From the NCBI GenBank assembly GCA_039000515.1, contig JBCFYV010000012.1, forward strand, positions 89,620,284 to 89,684,283: 64,000 nucleotides of DNA. Reading direction: 5' to 3'. Position numbers and translations under genes: made by a program. Below the pieces are notes generated by a model. That model ran no database searches. It was given only the letters and a program-made list of their open reading frames with translations, and was not told where the DNA came from. This stretch comes from Timema cristinae (taxonomy: Eukaryota; Arthropoda; Insecta; Phasmatodea; Timematidae). Positions 1 to 12,480 of the stretch are shown in pieces. Numbering within the stretch: the first letter of the stretch is position 1; every line of letters starts with the position of its first letter.

Positions 1-3000
1 CATACTACTAGTCTCCTCTACCACTCAACCCTGAACAAGACGGAGCCTGGGTCCACTAGACATACTACTATGTCTCCTCTACCACTAACCCTGAACAAGA
101 CGGAGCCTGGGTCCACTAGACATACTACTAGTCTCCTCTACCACTCAATACTGATACAAGATGAACCAGGGTCCACTAGACATACTACTAGTCTCCTCTA
201 CCACTCAACCCTGAACAAGACGGAGTCCTGGTCCACTAGACATACTACTAGTCTCCTCTACCACTCAACCCTGAACAAGACGGAGTCTGGGTCCACTAGA
301 CATACTACTAGTCTCCTCTACCACTCAATCCTGAACAAGACGGAGCCTGGGTCCACTAGACATACTACTAGTCTCCTCTACCAACCACTGAACAGACGGA
401 GCTGGGTCCACTAGACATACTACTAGTCTCCTCTACCACTCAATCCTGAACAAGACGGAGCCGGGTCCACTAGACATACTACTAGTCTCCTCTACCACTC
501 AATCCTGAACAAGACGGAGTCTGGGTCCACTAGACATACTACTAGTCTCCTCTACCACTCAATCCTGAACAAGACGAAGTCTGGTCCACTAGACATACTA
601 CTAGTCTCTCTACCACTCAATCCTGAACAAGACGGAGCCTGGGTCCACTAGACATACTACTAGTCTCCTCTACCACTCAATCCTGAACAAGACGGAGCCT
701 GGGTCCATAGACATACTACTAGTCTCCTCTACACAATCCTGAACAAGATGAAGACTGGGTCCACTAGACATACTACTAGTCTCCTCTACCACTCAACCCT
801 GAACAAGACGGAGCCTGGGTCCACTAGACATACTACTAGTCTCCTCTACCACTCAACCCTGAACAAGACGGAGCCTGGGTCCACTAGACTACTACTAGTC
901 TCCTCTACCACTCAATCCTGAACAAGACCGGGTCCACTAGACATACTACTAGTCTCCTCTACACTCAACCTGAACAAGACGGAGCCTGGTCCACTAGACA
1001 TACTACTAGTCTCCTACCACTCAACCCTGAACAAGACGGAGCCTGGGTCCACTAGACATACTACTAGTCTCCTCTACCACTCAAACCTGAACAAGACGGA
1101 GCCTGGTCCACTAGACATACTACTAGTCTCCTCTACCACTCAACCTGAACAAGACGGAGCCTGGTCCACTAGACATACTACTAGTCTCCTCTACACTCAA
1201 TCCTGAACAAGAGAACCGGGTCCACTAGACATACTACTAGTCTCCTCTACACTAACCCTGAACAAGACGGAGCCTGGGTCCACTAGACATACTACTAGTC
1301 TCCTCTACCACTCAACCCTGAACAAGACGGAGCCTGGGTCCACTAGACATACTACTAGTCTCCTCTACCACTAAACCTGACAAGACGGAGCCTGGGTCCA
1401 CTAGACATACTACTAGTCTCCTCTACCACTCAACCCTGAACAAGACGGAGCCTGGGTCCACTAGACATACTACTAGTCTCCTCTACCACTCAACCTGAAC
1501 AAGACGGAGCCTGGGTCCACTAGACATACTACTAGTCTCCTCTACCACTCAATCCTGAACAAGACGGAGCCTGGGTCCACTAGACATACTACTAGTCTCC
1601 TCTACCACAACCCTGAACAAGACGGAGCCTGGGTCCACTAGACATACTACTAGTCTCCTCTACCACTCAATCCTGAACAAGACGGAGCTGGGTCCACTAG
1701 ACATACTACTAGTCTCCTCTACCACTCAATCCTGACAAGACGGAGCCTGGGTCCACTAGACATACTACTAGTCTCCTCTACCACTCAATCCCTGAACAAG
1801 ACGGAGCTGGGTCCACTAGACATACTACTAGTCTCCTCTACCACTCAACCTGAACAAGACGAGCCTGGGTCCACTAGACATACTACTAGTCTCCTCTACC
1901 ACTCAATCCCTGAACAAGAGACAAGAGAAACCTGGGTCCACTAGACATACTACTAGTCTCCTCTACCACTCAACCCCGAACAAGACGGAGCCTGGGTCCA
2001 CTAGACATACTACTAGTCTCCTCTACCACTCAAACCCTGAACAAGACGGAGCCTGGGTCCACTAGACATACTACTAGTCTCCTCTACCACTCAATCCTGA
2101 ACAAGACGGAGCCTGGGTCCACTAGACATACTACTAGTCTCCTCTACACACTCAATCCTGAACAAGACGGAGCCTGGGTCCACTAGACATACTACTAGTC
2201 TCCTCTACCACTCAACCCTGAACAAGACGGAGCCTGGGTCCACTAGACATACTACTAGTCTCCTCTACCACTCAATACCCTGAACAAGACGGAGCCTGGG
2301 TCCACTAGACATACTACTAGTCTCCTCTACCACTCAACCTGAACAAGACGAGCTGGTCACTGACATACTACATGTCTCCTCTACACTACCTGAACAAGAG
2401 GACCTGGTCCACTAGACATACTACTAGTCTCCTCTACCACTCAACCCTGAACAAGACGGAGCCTGGTCCACTAGACATACTACTAGTCTCCTCTACCACT
2501 CAACCCTGAACAAGACGGAGCCTGGGTCCACTAGACATACTACTAGTCTCCCTCTACCACATGACTACACTAACAACTATACAAACCGGCAGCGACTGGC
2601 AACATACTACTAGTCTCCTCTACCACTAAACCCTGAACAAGACGAGCCTGGGTCCACTAGACATACTACTAGTCTCCTCTACCACTCAACCCTGAACAAG
2701 ACGGAGCCTGGGTCCACTAGACATACTACTAGTCTCCTCTACCACTCAACCTGAACAAGACGGAGCCTGGGTCCACTAGACATACTACTAGTCTCCTCTA
2801 CCACTCAATCCTGAACAAGACGGAGCCTGGGTCCACTAGACATACTACTAGTCTCCTCTACCACTCAATCCTGAACAAGACGGACCGGTCCACTAGACAT
2901 ACTACTAGTCTCCTCTACCACTCAACCCTGAACAAGACGGAGCCTGGGTCCACTAGACATACTACTAGTCTCCTCTACCACTCAACCTGAACAACGACTG

Positions 3001-4857
3001 GTATAGACACTAGGTCTCCACAAGACATACTACATAGTCTCCTCTACCACTAAACCCTGAACAAGACGGAGCCTGGGTCCACTAGACATACTACTAGTCT
3101 CCTCTACCACTCAACCTGAACAAGAGGAGCCTGGGTCCACTAGACATACTACTAGTCTCCTCTACCACTCAACCCTGAACAAGACGGAGCCTGGGTCCAC
3201 TAGACATACTACTAGTCTCCTCTACCACTCAACCTGAACAAGACGGAGCCTGGGTCCACTAGACATACTACTAGTCTCCTCTACCACTAAACCCTGAACA
3301 AGACGGAGCCTGGGTCCACTAGACATACTACTAGTCTCCTCTACCATCAAACCCTGAACAAGACGGAGCCTGGGTCCACTAGACATACTACTAGTCTCCT
3401 CTACCACTCAATCCTGAACAAGATGAACCGGGTCCACTAGACATACTACTAGTCTCCTCTACCACTCAACCCTGAACAAGACGGAGCCTGGGTCCACTAG
3501 ACATACTACTAGTCTCCTCTACCACTAAACCTGAACAAGACGGAGCCTGGGTCCACTAGACATACTACTAGTCTCCTCTACCACTAAACCTGAACAAGAC
3601 GGAGCTGGTCCACTAGACATACTACTAGTCTCCTCTACCACTCAACCTGAACAAGAACGTCCACTAGAATACACATCTCTCACCACTACGAACAACGGAG
3701 CCTGGTCCACTAGACATACTACTAGTCTCCTCTACCACTCAAACCCTGAACAAGACGGAGCCTGGTCCACTAGACATACTACTAGTCTCCTCTACCACTC
3801 AACCTGAACAAGACGGAGCCTGGGTCCACTAGACATACTACTAGTCTCCTCTACCACTAAACCCTGAACAAGACGGAGCCTGGGTCCACTAGACATACTA
3901 CTAGTCTCCTCTACCACTCAACTCCTGAACAAGACGGAGCCTGGGTCCACTAGACATACTACTAGTCTCCTCTACCACTAAACCCTGAACAAGACGGAGC
4001 CTGGGTCCACTAGACATACTACTAGTCTCCATCTACAATCAATCCTGAACAAATACGGAGCCTGGTACCACTAGACTACTACACTACTAGTCTCCTCTAC
4101 ACTCAACCTGAACAAGATGAAACCTGGGTCCACTAGACATACTACTAGTCTCCTCTACCACTAAACCCTGAACAAGACGGAGCCTGGGTCCACTAGACAT
4201 ACTACTAGTCTCCTCTACCACTCAACCCTGAACAAGATGAAACCAGGGTCCACTAGACATACTACTAGTCTCCTCTACCACTAAACCTGAACAAGATGAA
4301 CCAGGGTCCACTAGACATACTACTAGTCTCCTCTACCACTATAACCCTGAACAAGACGGAGCCTGGGTCCACTAGACATACTACTAGTCTCCTCTACCAC
4401 TAAACCTGAACAAGACGGAGCCTGGGTCCACTAGACATACTACAAGTCTCCTCTACCACTAAACCCTGAACAAGACGGAGCCTGGGTCCACTAGACATAC
4501 TACTAGTCTCCTCTACCACTCAATCCTGAACAAGATGAAACCAGGGTCCACTAGACATACTACTAGTCTCCTCTACCACTAAACCCTGAACAAGACGGAG
4601 CCTGGGTCCACTAGACATACTACTAGTCTCCTCTACCACTCAACCCTGAACAAGACGGAGCCTGGGTCCACTAGACATACTACTAGTCTCCTCTACCACT
4701 CAACCCTGAACAAGATGAAACCAGGGTCCACTAGACATACTACTAGTCTCCTCTACCACTAAACCCTGAACAAGACGGAGCCTGGGTCCACTAGACATAC
4801 TACTAGTCTCCTCTACCACTCAATCCTGAACAAGATGAAACCAGGGTCTACTAGACC
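1..4857. repeat. 60-bp satellite array, about 80 units
   Basis: Units of about 60 bp begin CATACTACTAGTCTCC and end GGGTCCACTAGA. They run from the first base to about 4857, where the last unit breaks into unrelated sequence. The array starts outside the window. Most units have CGGAGCCTGGG at the variable position; a minority have ATGAAACCAGGG, and these cluster after 4100. Many units differ only by single-base losses in short homopolymers (GGG/GG, CCC/CC), and a few are scrambled (2341-2400, 2560-2605, 2998-3040, 3650-3700). Because 60 is divisible by three, short frames with 20-residue repeats appear on both strands, but indels break them and I see no gene. Confidence 0.97.
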
Positions 4858-5162
4858 TGGCATTAATTTCCCTGGCCACTCAGCTACGCGCATAAGTGTT
4901 TGACTATATCCAAACGGAACGCTCTATAATTAACTGTTTCGATGTAATGTAAAGCACAGTCTGATCAATAAACACAACTATTTCCCCCTCTATCACTACC
5001 ATGTAATCCAACCGTCCCATAACATCGCAAGCTACAAGGGACATGGGAACACTGTCACTCCATTACCATCAACTCACTAGGATTGTTATCGGCTCGCTAC
5101 AAGTATTGGGTCGGATTCCAACATATTTACACACTTCCTAGCGTCATTTTGTCAACCCACTC
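4858..5162. other. Non-repetitive spacer after the satellite
   Basis: About 300 bp of ordinary AT-leaning sequence between the satellite edge and the first SINE. I see no open frame, splice pair or repeat in it. Confidence 0.5.
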
Positions 5163-5452
5163 TTATTATTATTATTAGTACCACGTCTTACTACCCGTAC
5201 AGGTTATACGCACTTACGCTAATGTGTAATGGTAGGGTGATTGTGAGATGAAATGGAGGACCTACAGTTTAACGTGGAATCCGAACCACGGTGGAGGCCT
5301 GGCATTCCACACATTCACAAGTTGTGATTAATACACGTCTTTTCAGAGGTGAAGGAAGGGTTTGGTAATCAGATAAATCTGTGCCGGGAACGAGGATTGA
5401 ACCCCGGAACCCCTAGCATAGAGGTCCGACACCTAGACCGCCATGTCACCTA
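5163..5452 (-). repeat. SINE family B, full-length copy
   Basis: On the minus strand this starts with a tRNA-like head (AGGTGACATGGCGGTCTAGG), has a B-box-like stretch (GGGGTTCAATCC), a family-specific body, the tail ACGGGTAGTAAGACGTGGT, and a TAA microsatellite at the 3' end. It is nearly identical to the copies at 23713-24019 and 25098-25398. The shared insert with TTGTGATTAATACACGTC links it most closely to the 23.7-kb copy. Confidence 0.85.
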
Positions 5453-5534
5453 AAGCCATTCTTAATAGTAATCTCACCACTTAATACATTTGGTTACTGA
5501 CTTGAATGTGGGGAAGGGGGATTTTTTTTAGTGT

Positions 5535-5850
5535 ATGGCTATCCTAAGAGCTCTAGTATTTAGCTCGGTCACCTGTGAGTGTAGACTTTTAGCCACTCTG
5601 GTGGCAGAGAATTTTGGAGGTTGTCTACATGTCATACCCGCAATGAGATTATGTGATAATAGTGATTATGAAGGTGTGGGGCCAGTAATGATCTTAGACC
5701 TAATTACCCAAACCCTGGTGAGGGGTGGGATAATTACTCTTTCGGGAAAAGTAGCCATGATACTAAATGGGAATTGAGCCCGTGACCCCTAGGTTTGTAG
5801 CGAGGTACATTGACCACTTTATCACGGGGCTGGTTAGGGAGAAGTGATAT
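5535..5850 (-). repeat. tRNA-like SINE head with unassigned body
   Basis: On the minus strand, 5765-5850 reads as a tRNA-like head with a B-box-like GGGCTCAATTCCC. The body to the left does not match the other SINEs here. An 80-codon plus-strand frame over this stretch looks accidental. Confidence 0.4.
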
Positions 5851-7280
5851 AAACCAGTGGTTTTCAACCTGTGATACCCATACCCCAGGGAGTACGTGAT
5901 ATATTTACTATATATATGAGAAAATAATTAAGTAATAGCGTCCTTATATTTTTTGCACCAGGTCAAATTAGTTTGAACTTAATATTTTAAAAAATGTGAC
6001 TTTAGAAACCAGATAAGGGTTCTCATTAGTTATCGTTAGCAATCACGTTTGTTGTGTTTATGTTTAAAAATTAATTTTGCATTCGTTTTATAATGATTTA
6101 TCCAAACTTTAGTTAGAGTTTATTTAAGTGATTTGTGAAGTTTGTAGGCCTATACGTTTTTAGAGAGTTTTTAAGTTTTTGCATTTAGACATGTAAAAAA
6201 ACCCCATTAATCATCAAAATAAAATTGATTATCAAAATAGCACTTTTCCTTTATAATTAAAGTAGTTAGTTTAGAAACCATTTTTACAAATAGGGAAAAG
6301 GATATTCATTAATCAATCATTAAAAAAACCTATGGACACTTGATACGAGTGTTTACAAATGAGGGATTACGCAATTGAAAACATATTTAAAACCACTTAT
6401 ATAGACTCAATGGCCCCAATTTGCGAAACCCTTTTTCCTCAGTAATTGTATTTAGTATGTCGTGCTCCATGTCTTTACCACCCGCATGGGCCAGGGGTGG
6501 ACTGGTCTGATGGCGTACCGGAATATATATATGTATATATCTCTCTCTCGGTGTTTTTACTAAAGAAGGTGACGATTATTGAATCTTTTGAAATGCGGCC
6601 CTTTTAGTATTTTTCAATTTTCAACGTGACCATTTTGATCAAACGAGTTTGACACGCGTGCTTTAGGACATGTGGCCACCGAAGCGGGTAATGAATGAGC
6701 TTTATAGTCTCAGCCTCTAGTCCCAACTTAATATGACAGGTCCAGGATCAGCCCATTAACCGACGTGTGTGATATATGTGGTCTGGAATGTGTGGTTCAT
6801 CACACAAGAGAGCGGGGATGAAGGGGGCAGCGTAGATGTATAGATTGATAGCCCTGTTGGTGGTTTGAGTCAGAAGATCGAGCATGATGGATCACCTGAT
6901 CGATTCTCGTTAGCTCCTATAACCCTTCTGTACCCTAGTTTCGGATCATGCTATGTTTTACTGATACAACTACGAGTTTTGATAGGTCGTCTTTTTGTGC
7001 ACTCGCCTTGGTATGACCTTTCGGATAAGCGTTGAGAGGACATATATAAAACAAGGGACATACTCACTAACGATGAGATCACATCGAGTGACCGCGTGGG
7101 TTAAGTCCCTAAGGTGGGCATGGAAGTAATACGAGTTAAGATTTTTTTTTACAACTAGAACATATTTTTAGACAAAACAAAAGTTATTTAATAATATCTC
7201 CCTAGCAAAATTTTCTACACATAGTCACCCCAACATTCCTTAAATATATTCTATGACCATATTGGCATTTGAAAACGAGA
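5851..7280. other. AT-rich stretch with a hAT-like terminus
   Basis: CAGTGGTTTTCAACCTGTG at about 5855 is typical of hAT-superfamily ends (CAGNGGTTCTCAA type), but I found no matching right end. A short TA/TC microsatellite lies at about 6522-6550. No coding signal is seen. Confidence 0.35.
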
Positions 7281-7286
7281 TAGGGT

Positions 7287-7445
7287 TGACATTTTAGCTC
7301 AGTCGGTAGCGTGTCTGCCTACTGAGCTAAAAGTCCCGGGTTCGATTCTCGGCATGGCCAAAGATTTTCATTCATGAAAATATGAGTTTACCCTTTCATA
7401 TTGACTGGATGTAGTACCTGTACTAGTCATAAGATAGATTATAAG
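7287..7445 (+). repeat. SINE family D, head and part of body
   Basis: A tRNA-like head (TAGCTCAGTCGGTAGCG; B box GGGTTCGATTC) is followed by the family D body. The D-arm and anticodon region is nearly palindromic (TAGCTCAGT ... ACTGAGCTA). Because the body continues past the 3' acceptor region, I call it a SINE rather than a tRNA gene. Confidence 0.65.
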
Positions 7446-7916
7446 GCATATGAAGCTACGACAGGCCTAGCCAGCCGGTGGTGAAAAATATATGGCACGA
7501 ATAAATAAATGACTCAGGCCATAGGATGGAAACAATGGTAGATAGTAAAGTAGTAGTAACGAAGAGAAAATTATTGGTAAAATTCTGAGTTGCCGATGAA
7601 AAATATTCAAGAACAGCTTTTGAGATTACTATGCAAATAAAATTTAAACTAAACGTATATATTAAAGTAATAATTTATTTATTTTGAACAAAAATATTTT
7701 TTATCAAAAAAACTTCAATTATGGACCCATACCACCTTAGACTTGTATTGTGCTTGATCGCCATTGATGGCGAAGGAGGTAGGTATTCGAATACTGGCAG
7801 GGTGCATGGGAAGAGTTTCCAAGATTATATTTTTTCTGTGGTTTTCTAGTTATCTTTCCACGCAAACTCGGGAGAATTTACTCATCCTCACATCTTAGAT
7901 TTTGTTATTGCCCTCA

Positions 7917-8100
7917 TTGTGGAACACATGGACTAAGCGTTAGGCTTATCTAGTCAGTTTTGCCAACAATGAAGAGGTCTGGGTTCTAGACCTGGTTGGG
8001 TGTACTAAAAGTGATGTTCTTAAATAGTTTTACCCTCGCCCTACATTTAAATGAGGTTAAAATTAATATGAATTAAGCCTTTCTCATCCCCAACCCTATT
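7917..8100 (+). repeat. Degenerate SINE family A
   Basis: Matches family A in order: GGTCTGGGTTCTAGACC, the GGGTGTACTAA junction, and a body with TTAAATAGTTTTACCCTCGCC. The 3' tail is missing. Confidence 0.5.
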
Positions 8101-8154
8101 TAAAATAGTTTTAACCAGTATAGTTAGTCAATGCACTAAAAAGCTATTAACGTT

Positions 8155-8407
8155 TTTTAACACCGCGTCTTACTACCCGTTTGGGCTATACGCTTATTTA
8201 CTAATTATGCCAATTTTTTAAGGTCCAAAAAGGCTGTATTCAGAAGAAGTGTACTCGCATTTGCATGGAGGGAGAGTGGAAAACCAGTTTGGAAAAACCA
8301 TCCTCATAAGGCCTACGCCTGACTGAGACTTGATTGAACCTTGATCTCCCCGTTATCGGCAGTCTAGTCTACTGCGAGGATAGTGCCTTAGTCAAATCGG
8401 CCACCAA
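8155..8407 (-). repeat. SINE family A
   Basis: Reads from the tail (CACCGCGTCTTACTACCCG) through the body with CATTTGCATGGAGGGAGAG to a tRNA-like head ending in GGCCACC. On the minus strand this is head, body, tail. Confidence 0.85.
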
Positions 8408-8786
8408 ATTCCGTTGGTTATTTAGTTACATTTTTTGTTAAACCTCCTAAATAAACAAAATTATATTACATAATCATACATAATTTCTCATTATAGTGCC
8501 TATTAAAATTTTCAAATGTTGGTTATCGGTAAATCACTATTTTCCCAGAAAAACCAACATATAAATTAGTAAGGTGGATTAAACACTCTTCGGATAGAAA
8601 CCTTTATTTTTGTTAGAGCCATTAAACAGGTACGGTATATCAAATGTCCGAAAATCATTCTTCTGTAAACAACCCCTAAACACATGTTTCTATCAAATAT
8701 AAGATCACAGCGTTATTCATCATGTAAAACACACCTCGGTTTCCATTTTAAACACATGTTTTATAAAGAAACATTGATGCACTCAC

Positions 8787-8978
8787 CGTAGTCCTGCTGA
8801 CGGGCGTAACCAGCGATGTCGATGGCATTCCCGTTAATGACGAGATCCCTCATACAGCCAACGTAGCCATACCTGAGGACACCGGCCCACAGGACGGGGG
8901 GCACTGCCAGGGTGGCTGTGGGGGGCCCTACACCCCCGATATAAAGAGGACCCTCAAGGTCTAGCTGATTAGAGTCAC
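8787..8978 (-). CDS. Nrx-1: Neurexin exon, C-terminal half of LNS3
   Basis: Neurexins are presynaptic membrane adhesion proteins that bind neuroligins and other ligands through laminin-G (LNS) domains. On the minus strand this 192-bp exon lies between an acceptor (TTTTTCAG, ending at 8979) and a donor (GTGAGT, 8786-8781). It enters in phase 1: two bases complete a Gly codon begun in the 17.8-kb exon, followed by DSNQLDLEGPLYIGGVG. It goes on through VLWAGVLRYGYVGCMRDL, the conserved end of an LNS domain with its Cys, and on to DIAGYARQQDY, leaving one base of the next codon. The match to LNS3 of alpha-neurexins is strong: human NRXN1 has the equivalent LYLGG and YGYVGCIRDL. The next exon, to the left, is not visible; the satellite array lies on that side. 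The gene symbol follows insect usage and is by homology only. Confidence 0.93.
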
Positions 8979-9007
8979 CTGAAAAATGAGATGCATCATT
9001 ATAGTGA

Positions 9008-9180
9008 TGGACTCGTCGTCATTTGTATCACATGACTTACAAACTAACTCAACTCAAGAATAGTCACAACAGCTCAACCCTTTGCTGTCAGTTATCCACT
9101 GCTGTGAAAGGGGAAGCCCCAATTTCATCGATAACAAAAATTTTGGCCTCACAGAGAAACAAAACTTAGCCTAGTTAACA
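9008..9180 (-). repeat. SINE family D, degenerate
   Basis: Shares GACTTACAAACTAACT, CACTGCTGTGAAAGGGGAAG and CCCCAATTTCATCGA with the other minus-strand family D copies at 38.6, 49.9 and 61 kb. Confidence 0.6.
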
Positions 9181-10339
9181 GATTCCTTGCTAGTTAGTTG
9201 GTAGGAGAATGGTTTATGGGTAAAAATATTGCTTTATTTAGTATATATACCTAATTATTTGTAATCAGTAGGCTAAGATTTATTCTAAGGCATAAGGATA
9301 AGGATGGTAATTTTGATCAAGTGCATCCGCACTATTTTTAAGAGGTGATGGTAAAGCCAGAATGTTGAACAACACCCCCAGTGGGCTCGGCTGAGATTCG
9401 AGCCCTTGACCTTCCCGCTATTGTCAATTTAGCCCATTGCAAGTCTTGTAACAATACAAGGGTTGTATTGTACAATCGAAGCCCCAACCAACCCGATGCT
9501 GCATATACTATAGTTCAAATCATACTACCCTCTCCAAGAAACGTCGACATTCATTCAAATCACCTACAATAGTATTCTTCACTATTGTAGTTCCATGTCA
9601 CTTCAAGCAATATATAAACAATATCTTTCAATATAATTCTCTATAAACACTCGATGTTCCGACCTGGCTGTCTTAGATGCATCGGATGGGCGTTTTTCCT
9701 GCATACCTGGCGAAACCTGTTCTCTGACGTCAGCAGCCAATCAGTCAAAAATATGTTTTGTGAATAAACCTGAGAAGCGTCTACACGAAGCGGGATGACC
9801 AATCAGCGACCAACAAGCAAGTTGGCGTACGTGCCAGAGGAGGCATGCCCCTCCACGCTACGACGTCACCCGCTTAAAATGGACTATTCCTACCAAATTC
9901 CTACGCAGTTAGCTCACTATATATATGGATGTTGGAAGAATTTTTCGATATTGAATTCGGCACGGGAGGATGGATCTCGTTATATTGATTAAATGTACGA
10001 CTTTTGAAATCGGCACCGGTGAGGATGGACTTCTGTTAGATTTATTAAATATTGTACTTTTGAAATCGACGCCATGATGGATGGACTGTGGATATTATTT
10101 TATATCGTCAGGAGACGACTTTAAAATCTGGACACTGTAAAGGAAAGTTAATATACTCTGTTAATATGTTTTGTTTGAATTATGGAACTCTAACTATTTA
10201 ATTTAATTTTGTTATAGCCGAGATAGGCTGATATTTGTTTATTAGATGTGGGTATTATTTAAATGGGATTTTCTAACTAAATGTAACTTCAATTTGAAGC
10301 CATAAACCACACGTCCACCAGGTGTAGGTCCATAGTTAC
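9181..10339. other. Neurexin intron with weak repeat traces
   Basis: A weak SINE-like head lies at about 9347-9450 (minus strand, GATTCGAGCCC). Short similar blocks of the form ATCGGCACCG..GAGGATGGA recur at about 9955, 10005 and 10070. No exon signal is seen; the short frames at 9381 and 9795 lack recognisable content. Confidence 0.4.
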
Positions 10340-10342
10340 TAA

Positions 10343-11734
10343 AGGCCCGTTGACACGATATTAGTTAACTAATGCAAGTACATTAATTTGGCTGCGCACG
10401 CACAACTTGCACCGTGTAAACAGACAAGCAAGCTACTAACAAACAAGTCCACTTGCAAGTGAAAAAGTTGGTCACTTTACAACTTTACTAATGCAAGTAG
10501 ATAATTCAAAATGGCGGCAACTGAAAAATTGGTCTTGTGGGGACACTTATTTGTGGAATTTTAAGCACTGGATTTATAAAGATAAAATGTGACGGATATT
10601 GCACTAGAGGGTATTGTAAAGTGATACCAGGCGTACATATTCTCAAGAAGTGTCCAAATAAAATGTTACGTAAATATTGCAAATTTACCTTGTGAGAGAT
10701 ATTATTTAATATCGGTAAACAAATGTTATAAATAATTTTATCAAACCATTATTTTCTTCCAATCAACGTGGCACGTCTAATTTTTTTTACATACAATCAC
10801 AAAATATAATACAACGTTGTAATACCATGATTAGTTCCGGCAACATTATTTTCATGTTATCGGCAAGTAAGGTATGAATGGCCGGCGGTTTTCACGCTTT
10901 CCAATCTCTGTATTTGACACTTTAACCAATCTTTATAAGTTTTAATAAATAATTTTCAGCCCATACACTTCAAAACTTTGTAGAAATGCTTTGGCAACTT
11001 GAGTAGATACACAACATAATATTACTGTCTCATACCGAAAAAGATAGTTTATATTTAAACCAATTTACAAATTAATTAATTATTATGTTTAGGAAATATT
11101 TTAGGCCTAGTATTTAACATGTTATTTTGTTATTATTATAATACCAACATTTAAAACAGGTTTGAAAAAACCTGGGTTAGTCCTATTTAAAAAAATGCCC
11201 AACCGAGTTTGGTTGTATTGAGATTTATTGACCTTATTTGAGTTTAATTTTATTTACCATAAATTCTAAGTGAGTTAACAAATCAAGCAAAATAATATAA
11301 TACTTATTTGGGATAAACTGAAACATATTTTAATCTATTAAGGAACTAAGAAATATGAGAAATACTAATCACTAACCTTTTTATGTTGTCTATATAAATT
11401 TTTTTTTTAAATAGGTCAACTAATTATGATACATTGCGTTTACTGAAAATTTTTAATTTATTTGCCCACCAATTCTTATTCTAAAGTCACCCTTCCTATC
11501 TCCTAACACATAAACGTAATTAGTATATGCGTATTAATAACCCGAATAGAAATGAGATTCAGTGACAAACAAAAATGGCTCCAATAGTGAGATCAGTTAG
11601 TACCACTTCATTTTCAGCCATGTTTTTAGAAGTGATACTTATACAAGTTTAAAATGCGTGTCAACACAACTAGCATGTTATAAACTAATACTAGTAAACT
11701 TGCATTAGTCCACTAACATTGTGTCAACGGGCCT
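10343..11734. mobile_element. PIF/Harbinger-like non-autonomous element
   Basis: The 1,392-bp element has inverted ends starting AGGCCCGTTGACAC that stay similar for about 40 bp (left AGTTAACTAATGCAAGT, right end reversed AGTGGACTAATGCAAGT). It is flanked by the direct 3-bp repeat TAA at 10340-10342 and 11735-11737. A GGCCC-type terminus with a TAA/TTA duplication is the PIF/Harbinger signature. The interior is AT-rich with no usable frame, so it is a non-autonomous copy. Confidence 0.8.
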
Positions 11735-11737
11735 TAA

Positions 11738-12057
11738 CTTATATTAGTAAAATCCCCCCTGAGTGATATAAGTGATCTAATTTCCCTTTAGATTTGAACT
11801 TAATAAAGCTAGATTTTCAAATGTTTATCTACCACATGGTGTGGTCTGGAATTTAAATATTAGTAGCCTCTGCACAAAAATGTTCACCTAGAAGCTGGAA
11901 TTTTAAACTTTTGATTAGATTATTTTAAATTGCTTAGAAACTGGATAGGAGAAAATAAATGAATACATTTTTTCTTTTTTGATGAAACAAAAAGCGTTGT
12001 CTGTGGTAACATTGCAATGAATTGTGTGGCTACCCAGGGCAACACTGGGTCTGCTAG
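11738..12057 (+). mobile_element. Helitron-like 3' terminus
   Basis: A hairpin at 12032-12050 (ACCCAGGGCAACACTGGGT) is followed a few bases later by CTAG (12054-12057) and a T. A GC hairpin just before CTRR and insertion next to T is the Helitron 3' signature. I could not find the 5' TC end, so the left limit is only the end of the neighbouring element. Confidence 0.5.
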
Positions 12058-12339
12058 TTTTTAATAAACAAACTAGCTAAGCTAAGGTCGTTTGGAAATT
12101 CATGATTAAAATATTGTGGTATATCAAAATCCCTAACACAAAATACATATTGTGGTAAATTAAGATTCTAAACACTGTACATATATACATACCTACTCAC
12201 GTCATTCCCTTACGGGGTAGGCAAGAAACTGTGCACATAAATAAAAAAAACTCCATACTAAATACATACTAACTTTCTCCACACTTCTTAACACCTTATT
12301 TCTATAAAAAGCTGCCATACTTCATTTATATTCTAGATC

Positions 12340-12480
12340 AGACTGGTCCAACGTTTTACAACTCAAGGGCCAAATCTGACTATCAGTCTACATCGTGGGC
12401 CAAAAATATACTTAGTAACCTCATCAACATAATATAGGCCTACGAACAACACTTAATAAACAATTACTTACAATACTTAT
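12340..12480 (+). mobile_element. Fragment of a hAT-like MITE
   Basis: CAGACTGGTCCAACGTTTTA followed by AAGGGCCAAATCTG resembles the left end of the hAT-like element at 44577-45061 (CAGGGGTCTCCAACCTTTTT, AGGGCCACATTTT). No right end was found. Confidence 0.4.

Noticed and set aside
70..414. Frame of 20-residue repeats in the satellite, and its minus-strand counterpart at 3222-3407
   Set aside because: It exists because the unit length is divisible by three; it is broken by indels elsewhere, and no start context or flanking exon is seen.
1..4857. CRISPR-like array
   Set aside because: There are no distinct spacers; whole 60-bp units repeat, and the genome is eukaryotic.
7287..7362. tRNA gene
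   Set aside because: The head is tRNA-like, but the sequence continues into the family D SINE body, and the same head occurs in several copies with that body.
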